A DNA stretch of 12,745 nt. It comes from Clostridia bacterium (lineage in GTDB: Bacteria > Bacillota_A > Clostridia > Christensenellales > Aristaeellaceae). The notes under the pieces were generated by a model that did not search any database, was not told where the DNA came from, and was given only the letters and a program-made list of their open reading frames with translations. The DNA lies in NCBI GenBank assembly GCA_017432405.1, contig JAFRJF010000191.1, positions 1 to 12,745 on the forward strand. The letters run 5' to 3'. Position numbers and translations under genes: made by a program. Shown here piece after piece: positions 1 to 6,945 of the stretch; position 1 is the first letter of the stretch, and each line of letters starts with the position of its first letter.

Positions 1-14
1 CACAATATTTTGTT

Positions 15-470
15 TCATACGTCCAGGTCGATATGCGCTTCCAGCGCCTTTACCAGGGCCTCCAGCCCGGCCCGGTCCGCCTCCGAAAAGCGGTTTGGGA
101 CGGGACTGTCGATGTCCAGCACAGCGACGACACCGCCGTGCCTGTGGATGGGCACCACGATCTCGGAATTGGAGGCGCTGTCGCAGGCGATGTGGCCGGG
201 GAAGGCGTGCACGTCCGGCACGAGCTGGGTCTCGTCCCGCTGGGCTGCCGTGCCGCAGACGCCCTTGCCCAGCGGAATGTGGATGCAGGCCACCTTGCCC
301 TGAAAGGGCCCCAGCACCAGCCGGCCGCCCCGCAACAGGTAAAAGCCCACCCAGTTCACATCCGCCAGCGCGTCGAACAGCAGCGCCGCCGCGTTGGCCA
401 TCAGCGGCACATACCAGCTGTCGGCTTCCGCGAAGCTCTGAAGCTGAGCCCCCAGTAATTCATAGTCCAT
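15..470 (-). CDS. msrC: Free methionine-(R)-sulfoxide reductase (GAF domain)
   Basis: The predicted product is a 151-residue cytoplasmic enzyme that reduces free methionine-(R)-sulfoxide to methionine, made almost entirely of one GAF domain. Family signatures are clear: NWVGFYL at residues 39-45, LGPFQGKVACIHIPLG at 53-68, GVCGTA at 70-75 and PGHIACDSASNSEIVVPI at 91-108. Three cysteines, C62, C72 and C96, have the same spacing (10 and 24) as the catalytic cysteines I recall for the E. coli enzyme (84, 94, 118), so the active site looks complete. The ATG at 468-470 was chosen over an upstream in-frame ATG because a GGGAGGAG ribosome binding site sits just before it and because family homology begins there. 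The gene overlaps the end of the tatD-like gene by 11 bases and is last in the metG operon within this window. Function is confident; expression under the metG T-box is inferred from the packing. Confidence 0.93.
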   Translation of the reverse strand: MDYELLGAQLQSFAEADSWYVPLMANAAALLFDALADVNWVGFYLLRGGRLVLGPFQGKVACIHIPLGKGVCGTAAQRDETQLVPDVHAFPGHIACDSASNSEIVVPIHRHGGVVAVLDIDSPVPNRFSEADRAGLEALVKALEAHIDLDV

Positions 471-1317
471 CTGTTCTCCTCCCGATGATTTTGATCCCCA
501 TCGCCCTGTTTGCGTTCTCCCACAGCTGTTCGGCGAGGGCTTCCGGGGTGGCCTTGCGCAGGGCGGCCACCTTTTCAAAGGTGTGAACGATAAACGCGGG
601 CTCGTTGCGCCGCCCCCGCAGGGGCACCGGTGCCATGTAGGGGCAATCCGTCTCGATGAGCAGCCGGTCCGGTGGCACTTTTTGGGCCACCTCCGCCAGC
701 TTCGGGGCGTTCTTGAAGGTCACCGCGCCGGACAGGCTGATATACAGTCCCAGATCCAGGTATACCTTCGCGCTCTCCCAGCTGCCCGTATAGCAGTGCA
801 TGATGCCCCCGGGCATGCGACCCTCCCGCGCCCGGGCGCGCAGCATGTCCATGCAGTCGCCGTGGGCCTCCCGGATATGCAGCTGCACCGGCATATTCCG
901 CTCAAAGGCCATGTCCAGCTGGATGTCGAACACCCTGCGCTGGTCGTCCCGGGGCGAAAGGTCGTAGTGGTAATCCAGGCCAATCTCCCCCAGCAGGCGA
1001 CACTTGGGATGCTTCAAATATCCCGCCACAGTGCCCTCGGCGTCGGCATCCCAACCCGAGGCGTTGTGGGGATGTACGCCGATAGTCCCATGGAGGAAGT
1101 CATACCGGTCCACCAGCTCAAACACCCTGTCCTGATTGCCGACGGCCACCATCCTGCCGCCCTCGTCCTCGGGGCCGTCGTAGATGGCCTCCCGAGGGTC
1201 GGCCACCACCAGTGCCCGCTGTACGCCGGCGTCGAGAAACCGTTGAATGACCGCATCGCGGTCCCCGTCAAAACGGGGATCCGCGATGTGGCAGTGGGTA
1301 TCGAAGAGCCTGATCAT
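460..1317 (-). CDS. tatD: TatD-family metal-dependent hydrolase/DNase
   Basis: This 285-residue cytoplasmic protein belongs to the TatD amidohydrolase-fold family; characterised members are metal-dependent DNases with 3'-5' exonuclease activity. Visible metal-site motifs in order are the N-terminal HxH (H8, H10), GEIGLDYHYD with E111, LHIRE with H147, MHCYTGS with H174, and IETDCPYMAP with D224. All expected ligands are present. The segment around residues 44-64 (acidic, glycine-rich) looks like a small insertion relative to the usual protein of about 255-265 residues. The gene starts one base after the metG stop codon (TGA, T, ATG) and has no strong ribosome binding site, so it is probably translated by coupling to metG. 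TatD genes next to metG are common in Bacillota and other bacteria. The exact substrate cannot be read from the sequence. Confidence 0.92.
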   Translation of the reverse strand: MIRLFDTHCHIADPRFDGDRDAVIQRFLDAGVQRALVVADPREAIYDGPEDEGGRMVAVGNQDRVFELVDRYDFLHGTIGVHPHNASGWDADAEGTVAGYLKHPKCRLLGEIGLDYHYDLSPRDDQRRVFDIQLDMAFERNMPVQLHIREAHGDCMDMLRARAREGRMPGGIMHCYTGSWESAKVYLDLGLYISLSGAVTFKNAPKLAEVAQKVPPDRLLIETDCPYMAPVPLRGRRNEPAFIVHTFEKVAALRKATPEALAEQLWENANRAMGIKIIGRRTDGL

Positions 1318-1318
1318 A

Positions 1319-3307
1319 TCAGCCGATCTCGCTGCCGGGGGCCACGTCGCCGTCCACGGTCAGCAGCCGCACCCGCCCGTCGGGGTCCTCGGCGCACAGC
1401 AGCATGCCCTCGGACACCTGGCCGGCCATCTTTCGGGGCGCAAAGTTGTTCACCAGCACCACCGTCTTGCCCACCATCTCCTCGGGGCTGTAGAACTTCG
1501 CGATGCCCGAACAGACGGTCTTGGTCCGACCGCCGCCGACGTCCAGGGTCTCCTTGAGCAGCTTGTCGCTCTTTTCCACCTTCTCGCAGGCGATCACCTT
1601 CGCGGCGACGAGCTTGATCTTCATGAAGTCGTCGAACGAGGCGATGCCGTCGTCCTTCTTATCTTCCTTTTTCTCCTCCTTCTTCGCGGCCTTGTCGTCC
1701 TGCTTCTGCGCCTTGGCCTCGGCCTTCGCCGCCTTGTCCTTCTCCGCGGCCATGGCCTCCAGCTCCTTTTTGATGTCCACGCGGGGGAACAGGGCCTCGC
1801 CCTTCTTCACCACGGTGCCGGGCTTCAGCTGGCCGAAGGTCTGCACGCTCTGCCAGGTCATCAGCTCGGGGTCGGTCACGCCCAGCTGGGCATAGATGCG
1901 CGCCGGGGTGGAGGGCATCGTGGGCTGGATGTACACGGCGATGGCGCGGATGCACTCGGCCAGCACGTACATGACGGTTGCAAGCCTCGGCTTGCCCTCG
2001 TCGCTCTTGCACAGCACCCAGGGCTGGGTCAGGTCGATGTACTTGTTGCACTCGCCGATCAGCTTCCATATTTCGGAAAGGGCCACGGAGAACTGCAGCC
2101 GGTTCATCTGATCCTCGACGATGCCGGGCAGCGCCTCGAAGTGGGCCTTCAGATCAAGGTCCGGCCCTTCATAGCCGCTAGGCGCAGGCACCACGCCGTC
2201 GAAGTACTTCTCGATCATCGCCACGGTGCGGCTGACCAGGTTGCCCAGGTCGTTCACCAGGTCGGCGTTCATGCGGGTCAGCAGCGCTTCGTTGGTGTAG
2301 TTGCCGTCCGCGCCGAAGGGCATCTCGCGCATCAGGTAGTAGCGCAGCGCGTCCACGCCGTAGCGCTTTACGATGGGGCCGGGATAGACGATGTTGCCCT
2401 TGGACTTTGACATCTTGTCCTCGCCGAACAGCAGCCAGCCGTGGCCGAACACCTGCTTGGGCAGCGGCAGCCCCAGGGCGTGGAGCATGATGGGCCAGTA
2501 GATGGTGTGGAAGCGCACGATCTCCTTGCCCACCAGGTGCACGTTAGCGGGCCAGTACTTTTTGAACAGCGCGTCGTGGTCGGTGCCGTAGCCCAGGGCG
2601 GTGATGTAGTTGGACAGGGCGTCGATCCACACGTAGACCACGTGGCCGGGATCGAAGTCCACCGGCACGCCCCACTTGAACGAGGTGCGGCTGACGCACA
2701 GGTCCTGAAGGCCGGGCTTCAGGAAGTTGTTCAGCATCTCGTTGGCCCGCGACGGCGGCTGGATGAAATCAGGGTGATCCTCGATGTACTTGATCATCCA
2801 GTCCTGATACTTGCTCATGCGGAAGAAATAGCTCTCCTCCTTCATGGGCTCCACGGGCCGGCCGCAGTCTGGGCACTTGCCGTCCTTCACCTGGGTGGGC
2901 GTCCAGAAGGATTCGCAGGGCGTGCAGTACAGGCCCTCGTATTCGCTCTTGTAGATGTCGCCCTGGTCGTAGAACTGCTTGAATATCTTCTGCACGATCT
3001 TCATGTGCCGGTCCTCGGTGGTGCGGATGAAATCGTCGTACTCGATGTTCATCAGCTTCCACAGCTCCTTGGTCTCGGCGACGATCTTGTCCACGAACTG
3101 CTGGGGCGTCACGCCGGCCTCGGCGGCCTTGCGCTCAATCTTCTGGCCGTGCTCGTCGGTGCCGGTCAGGAAATAGGTATCATAGCCCGTCTGCTTCTTG
3201 AAGCGGATCATGGTATCCGCCGCCACCGTGGTATAGGTGTGGCCGATGTGCATGTTCCCGCTGGGATAGTAGATGGGCGTGGTCAGGTAAAACGTAGGCT
3301 TGGGCAT
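1319..3307 (-). CDS. metG: Methionyl-tRNA synthetase with C-terminal tRNA-binding domain
   Basis: A class I aminoacyl-tRNA synthetase of 662 residues that charges tRNA-Met with methionine, needed for initiation and elongation. The catalytic signatures are HIGH at 20-23 (within SGNMHIGHTYT) and KMSKS at 298-302. A zinc knuckle of two CxxC pairs lies in the connective peptide: C128/C131 and C145/C148. The alpha-helical anticodon-binding domain follows, with W-P-W-V-type residues near LTQPWVL. A highly charged Lys/Ala/Glu/Asp linker of about 30 residues (roughly 522-553) leads to a C-terminal OB-fold tRNA-binding domain (554-662) of the EMAP/Trbp111 kind, which normally mediates dimerisation and tRNA binding. 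The ATG at 3305-3307 is preceded by a purine-rich GGGGGAAGA ribosome binding site. It is first in the operon and is preceded by a T-box leader. Length and domain order match clostridial/bacillar MetRS. Confidence 0.98.
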   Translation of the reverse strand: MPKPTFYLTTPIYYPSGNMHIGHTYTTVAADTMIRFKKQTGYDTYFLTGTDEHGQKIERKAAEAGVTPQQFVDKIVAETKELWKLMNIEYDDFIRTTEDRHMKIVQKIFKQFYDQGDIYKSEYEGLYCTPCESFWTPTQVKDGKCPDCGRPVEPMKEESYFFRMSKYQDWMIKYIEDHPDFIQPPSRANEMLNNFLKPGLQDLCVSRTSFKWGVPVDFDPGHVVYVWIDALSNYITALGYGTDHDALFKKYWPANVHLVGKEIVRFHTIYWPIMLHALGLPLPKQVFGHGWLLFGEDKMSKSKGNIVYPGPIVKRYGVDALRYYLMREMPFGADGNYTNEALLTRMNADLVNDLGNLVSRTVAMIEKYFDGVVPAPSGYEGPDLDLKAHFEALPGIVEDQMNRLQFSVALSEIWKLIGECNKYIDLTQPWVLCKSDEGKPRLATVMYVLAECIRAIAVYIQPTMPSTPARIYAQLGVTDPELMTWQSVQTFGQLKPGTVVKKGEALFPRVDIKKELEAMAAEKDKAAKAEAKAQKQDDKAAKKEEKKEDKKDDGIASFDDFMKIKLVAAKVIACEKVEKSDKLLKETLDVGGGRTKTVCSGIAKFYSPEEMVGKTVVLVNNFAPRKMAGQVSEGMLLCAEDPDGRVRLLTVDGDVAPGSEIG

Positions 3308-3334
3308 GGTGATCTTCCCCCTTTTTGGATAATT

Positions 3335-3363
3335 AGGAATGAGAAATGAGGAATGAAAGAATG
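3335..3363. repeat. Heptanucleotide tandem repeat in the metG leader
   Basis: Four imperfect 7-8-base units lie end to end on the plus strand: AGGAATG, AGAAATG, AGGAATG and AAAGAATG. They sit between the T-box terminator and the metG ribosome binding site, so the metG mRNA carries a pyrimidine-rich, probably unstructured spacer of CATTCCT-type units. The block is markedly AT-rich compared with the genes around it. It may be a dispersed heptamer repeat of the host genome or just a spacer. Confidence 0.6.
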
Positions 3364-3381
3364 CACTTACTTCCGTTTCTC

Positions 3382-3415
3382 AAAAAAAACGCGCCCCTTG
3401 CTTCAGGGGCGCGTT
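3382..3415 (-). terminator. Intrinsic terminator of the metG T-box leader
   Basis: A perfect 10-bp stem (AACGCGCCCC paired with GGGGCGCGTT) with an 8-base loop TGAAGCAA runs into a tract of eight T residues. Its 5' arm also provides CGCGC and CCCU, which can pair with GCGCG and AGGG of the T-box motif. Terminator and antiterminator are therefore mutually exclusive, as expected for T-box attenuation. Confidence 0.95.
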
Positions 3416-3642
3416 GCGCGCGGTACCAACCCTTTTCACGCGGTCATGGGAAGCATGCCCCGAAACCGCGCCTTGAATGCCTGTAACGTGGCGGCAGGTC
3501 TGCCGACGCCGGACGCTAAAGCCACGCAGCCACTCACGCCCGGAGCTCAGGAGCCATGTTCGCGCCGCTTCCACCGCCGGCTTTCACCTGCCCCGGCTCT
3601 CTGCTGGCTTCCGTCGACGCTACTCTCTCCGTCATTGCCTGT
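3382..3642 (-). promoter_or_regulatory. Methionine-specific T-box riboswitch (metG leader)
   Basis: This untranslated leader carries the parts of a transcriptional T-box riboswitch, which reads the charging state of tRNA-Met. In transcript order they are: a Stem I start with the GGAGAGAGTA element (about 3630-3621); the AG-bulge region around GAGAGCCGGGG and GGTGAAAGCC (3597-3580); and a specifier loop GAACATGGCTCCTGAGC, where ATG (3557-3555) is the Met specifier followed by the usual purine. A Stem II pairs CGTGGC with GCCACG (about 3526 and 3491), and a Stem III pairs CGCGGT with ACCGCG (about 3470 and 3443). The T-box motif AGGGTTGGTACCGCG lies at 3433-3419, followed by the terminator. Uncharged tRNA-Met would stabilise the antiterminator and let metG be transcribed. 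The motif has one more U than the canonical AGGGUGGNACCGCG. Exact ends are estimates. Confidence 0.93.
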
Positions 3643-3648
3643 AGGGAT

Positions 3649-3678
3649 ATTATAATGCGGAGGCGTGTTAAAAGTCAA
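3649..3678 (-). promoter_or_regulatory. Sigma-A-type promoter of the metG operon
   Basis: On the minus strand, TTGACT (3678-3673) and TATAAT (3654-3649) are separated by 18 bases. This puts the transcription start near 3642, just before the T-box Stem I. The -10 hexamer is perfect and the -35 differs from consensus at one position. Confidence 0.87.
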
Positions 3679-3697
3679 GGCTATGGCCGGATATCAG

Positions 3698-3717
3698 AAA
3701 AACGAATGACCCATTCA
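3698..3717 (-). terminator. Possible weak terminator after the MBOAT gene
   Basis: About 20 bases past the MBOAT stop codon, GAATG (3716-3712) and CATTC (3708-3704) can form a short stem with a GGT loop, followed by G and five T residues. A flanking T-G pair may extend it to six base pairs. The stem is short and AT-rich, so termination may be inefficient and some read-through into the metG leader is possible. Confidence 0.4.
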
Positions 3718-3738
3718 GCCGATCGACTCTCCGCAGCG

Positions 3739-5340
3739 TCAGAATCCCTGGTAGATGAAGTCCGCGGCGTTGTACTTCGGGCCGTAGATGCCGAATATGA
3801 GGATCGCCAGGATCGCCGTGATGTAGATGAGCCACCGGAAGAGCAGCGGCTGCCGCGCGATGACCGCCCGGAAGGATATTCCCTTCTCATGGACGAAGTC
3901 CACATAGAACAGCACCAGCAGGCACAGCAGCAGCAATACCCAGTTCGCCGTATCCAGCTCCAGCTTCAACAGCGTCCCGTTCGTGATGAAGGACAGGTCC
4001 CACCAGTTGACGAACGTCCGCTTCATCATATCCACCGCGATCATAAAACCGTCCGCGCGGGAAAAATACCGGCCGAAGCTGATGACGATAAAGGTCCTGA
4101 CCACCCTGAAGATCCTCCAGGTGACCGCGTCCTCGCGGATCCCCGCCTTTTCCCGGGCCTTCGCATAAACGTCGTCCAGCAGGATCCCCAGCATGATGAA
4201 CACGCCGTTCCACAGGCCGAAGGCCACGTAGCTCCACCTCGGCCCGTGCCACAGGCCCACCAGGATGTACACCACGAACATGGCGAAGAACGGCCCAACC
4301 CGGTTGCCCACATACTGCCCCAGCGCCTTGCGCGCCTTCTGCCCCAGCGCCGTCAGGCCCTTTGACATGGACAGCGGGTAAAACACGTAATCCCGCATCC
4401 AGCTGCCCATCGTGATGTGCCACCTGCGCCAGAACTCCTCCACCGAAGAGGAAAAGTAGGGCTGGTTGAAGTTCAGCTCCAGCTCTATGCCCAGCATCTG
4501 GGAAACGCCCCGTACGATGTCCATGCCTCCGGAGAAATCCGCATACACCTGTATGCCGTACATCGCCACGCCCATGAACACGATCAGGCCCGTATACGAC
4601 CGGTAGCCGGCAAACAGACGGTCCACCGCCATGGCGATGCGCTCCCCGATGACCAGCTTCTTGAACAGGCCCCACACCATCAGCTGCACGCCCTTGCACA
4701 GCCGGTCATAATCGAAGTCGTGCCCCTCGTACAGCTGGTGCGCCAGCTGGCTGTGGCGCGGTATGGGGCCCTGCACGATCTGGGGAAAGAAGCTCATGAA
4801 CAGCATGAACTTCGCCGGGTTCCTGTCCGCCTGCACCTTCCCCCTGTAGATATCCACCAGGTAAGCGATGGCCTGGAGCGTATAGAACGAGATGCCCAGC
4901 GGCAGCAGCAGGTTCAGCACCGGCAGGCGCGCCCCGCTGCCCAGCTTCGCAATCACCGCGTTCACACTGTTAGCGAAGAAGCCACTGTATTTCATGACCA
5001 GCAGCGGCGCAAGGTCCACCAGAACGCCCAGCGTCAGCACCCTCCGGGAAACCCGCTTCGTCGCCTGTTTCTTTTCCCGCTTCGCCTCGCGGGTCAGCTC
5101 GGCCTTGTGGGCCTGGAGATACGCGGCCCCGTCGTCACGGATCCTTTGGATCCACAGCCCCAGGCCGTAGGTGATCAGCGTGGTGCCCAGCAGCACCAGC
5201 AGCAGCCACTTGCTGTTCAGCCAGTAGAACGCGCAGCTGCCCGCCAGCAGCACCACCCAGCGCCAGGACTTCGGCATCACGAAGTACACGACCACCAGCG
5301 CCGCCACAAAGGCGAAGAAGGGAAGCGATACGATCGTCAA
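3739..5340 (-). CDS. MBOAT-family O-acyltransferase (AlgI/DltB-like)
   Basis: A 533-residue polytopic membrane protein of the MBOAT family, which moves acyl groups (commonly acetyl) across the membrane for O-acylation of extracellular polysaccharide or wall polymers. Hydrophobic segments run throughout. Family motifs are FFPQIVQGPIPRH (184-196), YADFSGGMDI (266-275), EEFWRRWHITMGSWMRDYVFYPL (about 301-323, with H308) and VGLWHGPRWSYVAFGLWNG (361-379), whose H365 is the expected catalytic histidine. A charged cytoplasmic loop rich in Lys/Arg/Glu lies at 78-100. The start is a TTG (5340-5338) sharing TTGA with the upstream stop codon. It has a strong GGGAGGTGA ribosome binding site six bases away, and the next ATG would cut the first membrane helix. 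It follows the SGNH-like gene, its probable partner. The acceptor polymer is unknown: no exopolysaccharide or teichoic acid gene is in view. Confidence 0.92.
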   Translation of the reverse strand: MTIVSLPFFAFVAALVVVYFVMPKSWRWVVLLAGSCAFYWLNSKWLLLVLLGTTLITYGLGLWIQRIRDDGAAYLQAHKAELTREAKREKKQATKRVSRRVLTLGVLVDLAPLLVMKYSGFFANSVNAVIAKLGSGARLPVLNLLLPLGISFYTLQAIAYLVDIYRGKVQADRNPAKFMLFMSFFPQIVQGPIPRHSQLAHQLYEGHDFDYDRLCKGVQLMVWGLFKKLVIGERIAMAVDRLFAGYRSYTGLIVFMGVAMYGIQVYADFSGGMDIVRGVSQMLGIELELNFNQPYFSSSVEEFWRRWHITMGSWMRDYVFYPLSMSKGLTALGQKARKALGQYVGNRVGPFFAMFVVYILVGLWHGPRWSYVAFGLWNGVFIMLGILLDDVYAKAREKAGIREDAVTWRIFRVVRTFIVISFGRYFSRADGFMIAVDMMKRTFVNWWDLSFITNGTLLKLELDTANWVLLLLCLLVLFYVDFVHEKGISFRAVIARQPLLFRWLIYITAILAILIFGIYGPKYNAADFIYQGF

Positions 5341-6737
5341 TTCCCGTCACCTCCCGTTTTCTCCTGCGTACTGCTCTGCCTCAGTTCCTTCGGCGACGTG
5401 CAGGAAGCGCCCTTGATGTTGTAATTCCCATAGGCCTTCTGACCGTTTGCATCGACAAACGGCGCGACGCAATAGGTATAGCGGATGTTGGCACTCAGGG
5501 CTTCATCCATATAGGACAGCGCATCCGCGCCCAGCGTGGCCGCCAGCTTCCAATGCCCGTCGTTCTCTGCAGCGGTTTTCCGATAGATCACGTAACCGTC
5601 GGCGCCCTTGGACGCGCTCCAGGTCAGCCGGATGCCCGACCCCTCTGCCTTCGCCTCATTGATCTTTGGCGCAGGCAAAGCCTGCCACGGATTCGCTTCC
5701 CGCTCAAAAGGCAGTATCCAGCTGTCGATCAGCCTGTCATATTTTCCAGATTCCTCATCCCAGTCCGCATATTCCGCCTGGCCACGCTTGTCGGCAAAGT
5801 GATAATGCTCCAAAAGGTAGTCCGTCATATATTCGGTCACCTTCAACGCTCCACGAATATTGGTATGACTGGGGTCGTAGAAATCCCTTTGTAGATTGAG
5901 CCCGTAGGCCTGATATTCCTCCATCATGTCCAGACAGGGATAGCCCCGGCTTTTCAACAGATCCGTCATTACGTTCAAATACCCGTGATACTCTTCCTTA
6001 AATACCTGAGGCACCTTCACAAACAACGCGTTCACGTGCTCCTGGTCGAGATAATCCAGCAGGTCGGTAAACACCTGCATGGTATCCTCCCGCGGCTCTA
6101 TGCGGGTATCAGAGAGCAAGAATCGATCGGAATAATCGACTGATTTTTGGGTAAAATCGCCTGTGGCTGTGGTATTTTTGTATGTCTGCGCTCTTGTGCC
6201 ATAGGACCAGGAGTGCAATTCGTTCCACCGGCTATGGAAACGGATAAAAGGAAACAGCAGCTCCAGCTGTTGGTCGAAAGAGAAGCCCGATGTCTTTGAA
6301 ATGCTGTGGACAAACCTGATTTTTTCCATAGTCAAAGGCATATAATCAAGGACGGTATGGAAATTCTCGATCTTATCCGCTGCATGCTTGTATTTAAAAG
6401 TATTGAGATTGATGATATACAGCGCGTCCGGCTGCGTCTTGCGCGCCTCTGTGAGCAAGTAAACAAAACTTGTGATTGGTAAAGAACTGAAGGAAAGGTT
6501 AAATACGGCGATTCCCGATTTCTGCCACCCTACTGCCGGCAGCCAAAACCGGTGAACACTGCTTGCGCCCATAAAGACAGCGTCGAGTTTTCCTTTGCTT
6601 TCACTGTAGAAACCCTTCGCGCGCATATAGTTTGGTGCGCTGTTGATGCCAAATAATTGCCCGGGGATGGCATATATGGCCAACGCGAGCACCAAAAGAA
6701 ACGCAACAGACCGAAGTATAATTTTGCCCGTTTTCAT
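5337..6737 (-). CDS. Membrane-anchored SGNH-hydrolase-like protein with FN3 domain, MBOAT partner
   Basis: This 466-residue protein starts with a Lys/Arg-flanked hydrophobic segment (about residues 9-25), an uncleaved anchor or signal peptide, so the rest is probably outside the membrane. An SGNH-like fold is suggested by a block-I-like FMGASSVHR (55-63, S59 the likely nucleophile) and a block-V-like DPSHTN (288-293, D288 and H291). This matches the DltD/AlgX/AlgJ-type partners of MBOAT acyltransferases, which finish acyl transfer to the glycan. After about residue 350, a PAPKI-start region to about 450 with LTWSASKGADGYVIYRK looks like a fibronectin type III domain. The ATG at 6737-6735 has an AAGGGA ribosome binding site about 10 bases upstream. 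The hydrolase half is clearly AT-richer than the FN3 half and than neighbouring genes. Catalytic function is inferred from two short motifs and context. Confidence 0.8.
   Translation of the reverse strand: MKTGKIILRSVAFLLVLALAIYAIPGQLFGINSAPNYMRAKGFYSESKGKLDAVFMGASSVHRFWLPAVGWQKSGIAVFNLSFSSLPITSFVYLLTEARKTQPDALYIINLNTFKYKHAADKIENFHTVLDYMPLTMEKIRFVHSISKTSGFSFDQQLELLFPFIRFHSRWNELHSWSYGTRAQTYKNTTATGDFTQKSVDYSDRFLLSDTRIEPREDTMQVFTDLLDYLDQEHVNALFVKVPQVFKEEYHGYLNVMTDLLKSRGYPCLDMMEEYQAYGLNLQRDFYDPSHTNIRGALKVTEYMTDYLLEHYHFADKRGQAEYADWDEESGKYDRLIDSWILPFEREANPWQALPAPKINEAKAEGSGIRLTWSASKGADGYVIYRKTAAENDGHWKLAATLGADALSYMDEALSANIRYTYCVAPFVDANGQKAYGNYNIKGASCTSPKELRQSSTQEKTGGDGN
5347..5355 (-). promoter_or_regulatory. 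Ribosome binding site deciding the TTG start of the MBOAT gene
   Basis: GGGAGGTGA, a nearly full anti-16S match, ends six bases before the TTG at 5340-5338. It lies inside the last codons of the SGNH-like gene, so the two genes are likely translationally coupled and made in matched amounts. Confidence 0.8.
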
Positions 6738-6769
6738 CCTGTAGTCCCTTCAAAACTGAGATTGCTGTT

Positions 6770-6797
6770 ATTATAGTATACACAGCGATGGTTACAG
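6770..6797 (-). promoter_or_regulatory. Candidate promoter of the acylation operon
   Basis: A perfect TATAAT lies on the minus strand at 6775-6770, about 33 bases upstream of the SGNH-like start codon. The best -35 nearby is CTGTAA (6797-6792) at 16-base spacing, which matches consensus at only three positions. The -10 is convincing by position; a weak -35 could mean an activator is needed. Confidence 0.45.
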
Positions 6798-6853
6798 TTG
6801 CATTTCATATTAATTGTTTTTATGCAATTCCCTACGCCTTAAAAAAACAAATC

Positions 6854-6882
6854 TTGCATCATTCCCCGTTAGATGTTAAAAT
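6854..6882 (+). promoter_or_regulatory. Promoter of the PHP-domain gene
   Basis: TTGCAT (6854-6859), a 17-base spacer and TAAAAT (6877-6882), with a TG one base before the -10 (extended -10). The start codon is 63 bases further on. The surrounding 6780-6890 stretch is AT-rich, as expected between divergent genes. Confidence 0.7.
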
Positions 6883-6945
6883 GGACTCACTTGAAAAGCC
6901 CCTGTATCGAAACCGTCAAGCAATCATCGAAAGGAAGATCCATCC

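Noticed and set aside
1247..2410. Long plus-strand open frame (387 codons) across the metG gene
   Set aside because: It is antisense to metG, whose product has intact HIGH, KMSKS and zinc motifs. The frame is His/Val/Leu-rich in the way expected of GC-rich antisense, and has no ribosome binding site or family motif.
4417..5424. Plus-strand open frame (335 codons) opposite the MBOAT gene
   Set aside because: Gln/His-rich antisense translation of a membrane-protein gene, without motifs or a start signal.
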